Source of the DNA: Pseudoroseomonas ludipueritiae
Lineage (GTDB): Bacteria; Pseudomonadota; Alphaproteobacteria; Acetobacterales; Acetobacteraceae
Assembly (NCBI RefSeq): GCF_014490445.1
Contig: NZ_JACTUZ010000028.1
Coordinates: 1-37,886 of the forward strand
DNA length: 37,886 nt
Direction: 5' to 3'
The notes beneath the pieces were generated by a model that worked only from the letters and a program-made list of their open reading frames with translations, did no database searches and was not told the origin of the DNA. The position numbers were made by a program, and so were the translations under genes. Of the stretch, positions 34,115 through 37,886 are shown in pieces. Every line of letters begins with the position of its first letter. Position 1 is the first letter of the stretch.

Positions 34115-35017
34115 ATGACGCTTCCTCCCAAGCCTGCCCTGCCCTCATCTTCCCGGATGCCAGGGGCCATGGGGCGGCGGATGCTGGGGGTGGCGGGGTT
34201 GCTGCTGGCTTCCGGCTGCTCTCCCGCCAGCCTGCTGAACGGGCTGGCGCCGGAGCGCATGGCGGGCGAGGCCATTCCCTATGGCGATCTGCCCCGGCAG
34301 AAGCTCGACCTTTACCAGCCGCCGCCGGAAACCGCCTCGCCACCCATGGTGGTGTTTCTATATGGTGGCGGCTGGACGGAGGGCAGCCGGGCCATGTACC
34401 GCTTCGTGGGCGCGGCGCTGGCGGAGCGTGGCTGCATCGTCGCTATCCCGGATTACCGGCTTTACCCAGACGCGGCCTTCCCCGCCTTTCTGCGGGACTG
34501 CGCGCTGGCAACGCGCTGGGCCTTCGACAACCGCGCGATGCTGGGCGCCGACCCGGGCCGGCTGTTCCTGATGGGCCATTCCGCCGGCGCCTACAATGCC
34601 GCGATGCTGGCGCTGGACGGGCAATGGCTTGGCGCGGTGGGGATGCGCCCGGCGCGGGACCTCGCCGGGGTCATCGGCATTGCCGGCCCTTACGATTTCC
34701 TGCCGCTGCGGGCGGATCTGCGGCCGATCTTCGGCCCGGCGGAGCAACTGGCGCGGACGCAGCCCATCAGCTTCGCCGATGGCGCCAACCCGCCGATGCT
34801 GCTGTTGCAGGGCGAGGCCGACGAGACCGTGGACCCCGGCAATGCCCGGCGCCTGGCCGGACGCATCCAGGCCAATGGCGGCCCGGTGGAGACGCGCTTC
34901 TACCCCGGCATCGGCCATGCGGCGATCGCAGGCGCGCTGTCCGGCACGCTGCGCTTCCTGGCGCCGACGTTGCGGGACGCGCTGGCCTTCATGCGGGTGG
35001 GTGAGGCGGGCACGTGA
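34115..35017 (+). CDS. Alpha/beta-hydrolase lipoprotein, carboxylesterase-like
   Basis: The 300-residue protein has a basic N-terminus, a hydrophobic stretch and a lipobox-like LLLASGC with Cys35, so it is probably lipid-anchored. The hydrolase domain resembles BD-FAE/arylformamidase-like esterases: oxyanion region VVFLYGGGW, nucleophile in [12 protein letters not shown], Asp in GEADETVDP and His in GIGHAAI form a full triad. The start at 34115 gives the longest sensible signal region; ATGs at 34157 and 34169 are alternatives. It is divergent from the nitrile hydratase operon. The substrate is unknown. Confidence 0.88.
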   Translation: MTLPPKPALPSSSRMPGAMGRRMLGVAGLLLASGCSPASLLNGLAPERMAGEAIPYGDLPRQKLDLYQPPPETASPPMVVFLYGGGWTEGSRAMYRFVGAALAERGCIVAIPDYRLYPDAAFPAFLRDCALATRWAFDNRAMLGADPGRLFLMGHSAGAYNAAMLALDGQWLGAVGMRPARDLAGVIGIAGPYDFLPLRADLRPIFGPAEQLARTQPISFADGANPPMLLLQGEADETVDPGNARRLAGRIQANGGPVETRFYPGIGHAAIAGALSGTLRFLAPTLRDALAFMRVGEAGT

Positions 35018-35029
35018 GCCCGCCTGAGG

Positions 35030-35269
35030 TCACCGCCGCTTGGTGGGCTCCTTGGGCGCCGGCGGCAGGTCTTCCTCCAGGATGGTCAGGTGAACCGAAT
35101 AGGAGGTCTCGCCCTCGTCATGGTCCTGGTGCAGAGTGCCGATGACCTCGTCCTCCACCGCCACTTCCACGGACAGGCCTTTGCGCGCCGGCGGCACGAT
35201 GCGGATGCGGTCCGAGCCAAGCAGGCGCCGAAGGTAGGTCTGGACACGGGCGATATCGGTGGGCGTCAT
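35030..35269 (-). CDS. DUF3126 family protein
   Basis: The 79-residue protein matches DUF3126, a small alphaproteobacterial family. It has an N-terminal helix (DIARVQTYLRRLLG), a strand (IRIVPP), a conserved VEVAVEDEVIGTLHQD and an acidic SYSVHLTILEEDL. Its function is unknown. It is usually a housekeeping-type single gene. It is convergent with the esterase gene and divergent from the response regulator. Confidence 0.85.
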   Translation of the reverse strand: MTPTDIARVQTYLRRLLGSDRIRIVPPARKGLSVEVAVEDEVIGTLHQDHDEGETSYSVHLTILEEDLPPAPKEPTKRR

Positions 35270-35379
35270 ACGGGTCTGGTATTCCGTTGCTGGGGATGCT
35301 TCTCCATGCCCCCAATACCCCTATCGGGTCCAGCCACCTCACGGAAAAAGGCGCAGCACCATGCAACCCCTGGGGAGGT

Positions 35380-35398
35380 GGCGGGTTTCTCACCCGCC
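35380..35398. repeat. Inverted repeat in the response-regulator upstream gap
   Basis: GGCGGGT-ttctc-ACCCGCC is a perfect 7-bp stem with a 5-base loop in the 245-bp gap 35270-35514. No T-run follows. Nothing else of note is seen in this gap. Confidence 0.3.
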
Positions 35399-35514
35399 CT
35401 GCACACGTTTCTGTGATGGGCCGCCTTGCTGATCTTGGCAGGCGCTGCATCAACCCATATCCGGGGCGAGCCTCAGGCTCTGCGATGGTCGCATTTGCCC
35501 CGGCGAGAGATCCA

Positions 35515-35907
35515 ATGAGCGTTACCCAGCCGAACGAGTCCCAGCGCCCCACCATTCTCGTGGTGGAGGATGAACCGATTGTGCGCATGGTCACCGTGGC
35601 GATGCTGGAGGACATGGGCTTCCGCGCCACCGAGGCCGCCAATGCCGCTGCCGTGCTGGCCAAGGTGGACCCTGGCGAGGGCGCGCTGGAAGCCGTGCTG
35701 CTGGATATCAATATCCCCGGTGCCCGTGGCCGTGACATGGTGGACGAGATCCGCACCATCCGCCCCAACCTGCCGGTGCTGATCGCCAGTGGCGCGGACA
35801 CGGAGGAATTGCGGCAGCGCTTCATCCAGCACCAGCAGGTGGATTTCCTGCCCAAGCCCTATGCCAACGCCGAGCTGCGCCAGGCGCTGGAGCGCCTGGG
35901 GCTCTGA
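35515..35907 (+). CDS. Single-domain response regulator (CheY-like receiver)
   Basis: The 130-residue protein is a receiver domain only, with the acidic pair D19-E20 (VVEDEP), phosphorylated Asp64 (VLLDINIPG), Ser92 (LIASGAD) and Lys114 (FLPKPYA). There is no output domain, so it would act through protein contact or as a phosphate relay or sink. The start at 35515 places the receiver 10 residues from the N-terminus, behind GAGAGA. No kinase gene is adjacent. Confidence 0.92.
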   Translation: MSVTQPNESQRPTILVVEDEPIVRMVTVAMLEDMGFRATEAANAAAVLAKVDPGEGALEAVLLDINIPGARGRDMVDEIRTIRPNLPVLIASGADTEELRQRFIQHQQVDFLPKPYANAELRQALERLGL

Positions 35908-35990
35908 GGCGCGCCAGCCCGCCGTGGCCTGACCGCCAGCGGCGCCGCAGCTAGGCTGTTGGCGCCTTTCCGAATCCGATCCGGACCTTT

Positions 35991-36719
35991 ATGCCCCCTT
36001 CTCAGGAAACCGAGATCGCGCGCGTCAAGGCGCGCATCCGCGCCCTGGCCGAGCGTACCGTCTCCAACGGCTGCACCGAGGCCGAGGCCATGGCCGCTGC
36101 CGAGATGGTCGGCCGGCTGCTGGAGCGCTACGCCCTCTCCATGGAGGAGATCGACCTGCGGGAAGCCCGCTGTGTTCAGGTCGAGATCCCCCTCCCCGGC
36201 CGGCAGCGGCGGCCGATTGATGGCTGCGTGCCGGCCATCGCCCGCTTCTGCGACTGCAAGGTCTGGCTGGCGCGGGATGGCGTGGGGCCGCGCTATGTCT
36301 TCTTCGGCTTCGAGACGGATACGGCGCTCGCCGCCTATCTGTTCCAGGTGATCGGCCGCGCCATGGTGGTGGAAGTGGAGCATTTCCGCGCCGCCCGCCC
36401 GGCGCTGCGTGGCGTGCCGCTGCGGCAGGCCAGCACCAGCTTCCAGCAGGGCATGGCGGCGCGGCTGGCCGAGCGGCTGGAGGTCATGCATGCGGAGCGC
36501 GAGGCTGGCGTGGCGGCGCAGCGGCAGACCGGCACCGCGCTGATGCTGGTGAAGCACCGGGTGGTGGATGATGCCTTCCGCGAGACCGGCACGCGGCTGG
36601 TTTCCGGCGGCCGCCGCAGCCTGCGCCAGAATGCCGCCTTCCGGCATGGCGAGGCGGCGGGGGAGCGGGTGAACCTGAACCGCCCCGTCTCCGGCAACGG
36701 GCGCGGCCTGCTGGAATGA
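35991..36719 (+). CDS. DUF2786 domain protein
   Basis: The 242-residue protein has the N-terminal DUF2786 helical domain (about residues 8-55: VKARIRALAERTVSNGCTEA, then MVGRLLERYALSMEEIDL). A mixed domain follows that includes FFGFETDTALAAYLFQVI and FQQGMAARLAERL. The family is seen in phages and bacteria and its role is unknown. The C-terminal part is Arg/Gly-rich. Its stop overlaps the start of the HExxH gene (ATGA), so the two products are probably made together. Confidence 0.85.
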   Translation: MPPSQETEIARVKARIRALAERTVSNGCTEAEAMAAAEMVGRLLERYALSMEEIDLREARCVQVEIPLPGRQRRPIDGCVPAIARFCDCKVWLARDGVGPRYVFFGFETDTALAAYLFQVIGRAMVVEVEHFRAARPALRGVPLRQASTSFQQGMAARLAERLEVMHAEREAGVAAQRQTGTALMLVKHRVVDDAFRETGTRLVSGGRRSLRQNAAFRHGEAAGERVNLNRPVSGNGRGLLE

Positions 36720-37153
36720 AGCGCGACCGCCAGCGCGCCCGGGTCTATGCCTGGGAAGACGCGCATGTGGCGCCGCATGGCCAGGACCTGCTGCCCTTCG
36801 CCGCCGCCCGGCCGATGGTGGAGGCGATTTGGGCCGAGATGGGCCTGCGCTACCCCCCGGCGGTGGAGCCGCTGCCGCCGCAATCCCGCCGCGTGCAGGC
36901 CGATGCCAACCGGCTGCGCCTGCGGCTGCCACCGCAATGGCCGAGTTGGCTGCTGCTGCATGAGCTGGCCCATGCCATGACCAGCACCCATGACGGTGCC
37001 TCGGATGGCCATGGGCCGCGCTTCATGGGCCTCTACCTGCAATTGCTGGAGCGTTACCTGCGGCTGCCGGCCGCAGCGCTGGCGCCTTCCCTGGCCGAGG
37101 CCGGCATCGCCTGGGACCCGGCGGCCCGGCCCATCTTCCTGGACCCGGCCTGA
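36716..37153 (+). CDS. Putative zinc metalloprotease-like protein (HExxH)
   Basis: The 145-residue protein contains HELAH at 82-86 and a further His99 (SDGHGPRFMG), a pattern similar to minimal zinc-peptidase or SprT-like cores in which the third ligand follows closely. No signal peptide or membrane helix is present. I do not recognise a named family. Translational coupling to the DUF2786 gene suggests a joint function, which remains unknown. Proteolytic activity is an inference from the motif only. Confidence 0.75.
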   Translation: MKRDRQRARVYAWEDAHVAPHGQDLLPFAAARPMVEAIWAEMGLRYPPAVEPLPPQSRRVQADANRLRLRLPPQWPSWLLLHELAHAMTSTHDGASDGHGPRFMGLYLQLLERYLRLPAAALAPSLAEAGIAWDPAARPIFLDPA

Positions 37154-37157
37154 ATCC

Positions 37158-37760
37158 TCAGCCCGGCAGGCGCAATCCGCGCAGGCTGGCGGGGAGTTGC
37201 AACTGCGGGTAGCCCGGCAGGCGGAAGCGGCCAGGGTCCTGCGGCCCGTAACTCACACGGGTGGCCTCCAGCACTTCCTGCCGCCCGGTCTGTTGCGCGC
37301 GCAGCAGCACGCCATCCTGCGTCAGGCAGGCGGTGCCGCCCTTGCCGTCCCGCCGCTCGATGCGCCAGTCCGTGCAGCCCATGCCGGCGACGGTGCGGCG
37401 CCCCAGCCGTGTGACGCGCCCCTGTGACTCCGGCCGGTCCAGCAGCATGGCGATCTCGGGCGCCTGCGGCAGGCGCATCACCAGCCGCTGGCCTTCCATG
37501 ACCATGAAGGCGCGCTGGCTGGGCTGATCCACCATCAGCCAGCCGGGGGCGGAGGCATTGTCCACCCGCAGCACCCGCTGGCTGGCCAGCCAGGCGGCAT
37601 TGATGTCCCCGGGCATCCGGTCGCTGCCGGTCAGGCGGAAGGTCACGGCCACATCGCGGGTGGGCAGCAGGGTCGGGCTCTGCTGCGCCAGGGCGGGCGC
37701 CGCCAGCAGCGGCAGCGCCAGGATCGAGGATGTCAGGGCCGTGGCGAGGCGCCGCGTCAT
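37158..37760 (-). CDS. Secreted protein of unknown function (DUF4412-like)
   Basis: The protein (200 residues from the ATG at 37760) has a Sec signal peptide (MTRRLATALTSSILALPLLA, cleaved after PALAQ). The beta-rich mature domain resembles small exported DUF4412-type proteins: TFRLTGSDRMPGDINAAWLA, FMVMEGQRLVMRLPQ, and MGCTDWRIER with CLTQDGVLLR. Two cysteines may form a disulfide. The family match is by general pattern and is not strong. The start was chosen because the signal peptide begins there. It is convergent with the HExxH gene. Confidence 0.75.
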   Translation of the reverse strand: MTRRLATALTSSILALPLLAAPALAQQSPTLLPTRDVAVTFRLTGSDRMPGDINAAWLASQRVLRVDNASAPGWLMVDQPSQRAFMVMEGQRLVMRLPQAPEIAMLLDRPESQGRVTRLGRRTVAGMGCTDWRIERRDGKGGTACLTQDGVLLRAQQTGRQEVLEATRVSYGPQDPGRFRLPGYPQLQLPASLRGLRLPG

Positions 37761-37839
37761 GGTTCTTCTCCCGGTCTCTAGCCGCCTTACATGGCGACGC
37801 TGGCTGGGAGCATCACCCCCTGGCGAGGCCATTGCCATC

Positions 37840-37886
37840 TCACAGTCCGTGGAAGAGGTCGGTGGAGAGGTAACGTTCGGCGAAGG
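37840..37886 (-). CDS. C-terminal end of an unidentified gene
   Basis: The minus strand reads FAERYLSTDLFHGL and then TGA at 37842-37840. The reading frame enters from outside the window. Fourteen residues are too few to name the family. It is followed by the secreted-protein gene on the same strand after 79 bases. Confidence 0.45.
   Translation of the reverse strand, partial: FAERYLSTDLFHGL

Overview
The window is very GC-rich, densely packed bacterial DNA. Gene content and protein style suggest an alphaproteobacterium, most likely an Acetobacteraceae member close to Roseomonas. Supporting features are the DUF2391/TIGR02588 pair, a cobalt-type nitrile hydratase, LigD/Ku, polyamine-type ABC import operons and a DUF3126 protein. 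This placement is an inference from family resemblance, not a database result. No rRNA, tRNA, CRISPR array or insertion sequence was found.

Layout. Positions 1-3200 hold the start of a TPR38-type protein, a divergent AraC regulator, an SDR-fold protein lacking its catalytic residues, and an acetamidase/formamidase. Positions 3632-12608 form one long minus-strand unit: a LysR regulator, then two FAD oxidoreductases, a creatinase-like M24 protein, RidA, and a complete polyamine-type ABC importer (binding protein, ATPase, two permeases). Its logic is import of an amino or guanidino compound, hydrolysis, oxidation at nitrogen and clean-up of the reactive imine. HtpG follows on the plus strand. 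Positions 14671-18548 are a minus-strand cluster of NAD synthetase, a cysteine hydrolase and a DUF2391/TIGR02588 membrane pair. Positions 18675-23074 carry the bacterial NHEJ pair ligD-ku, with arginase downstream.

Positions 23162-27912 hold a MATE exporter and an iron-themed divergon: an FMN hydroxy-acid dehydrogenase and a FhuF-like ferric reductase on one side, an IsdG-like haem monooxygenase on the other, with a Fur-box-like site between them. An MDR-family reductase follows. Positions 27931-29463 look like a complete plasmid- or chromid-type replication origin: a replication initiator gene, four iterons at exact 21-bp spacing, seven further copies of the same 14-bp motif around the gene, an AT-rich segment and a DnaA-box-like site. 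A further copy of the motif lies 6.5 kb away inside ligD.

Positions 29481-37886 hold a palindrome-controlled M20 amidohydrolase with a peptide-type binding protein, a Co-type nitrile hydratase operon whose terminator overlaps its last codons, a lipoprotein esterase, a DUF3126 protein, a single-domain response regulator, a coupled DUF2786/HExxH gene pair, a secreted protein, and the tail of an unidentified gene.

The most notable feature is the iteron origin sitting among chromosome-like genes (nadE, htpG, ligD-ku). The replicon is therefore either a chromid or large plasmid, or a chromosome carrying an integrated plasmid origin.
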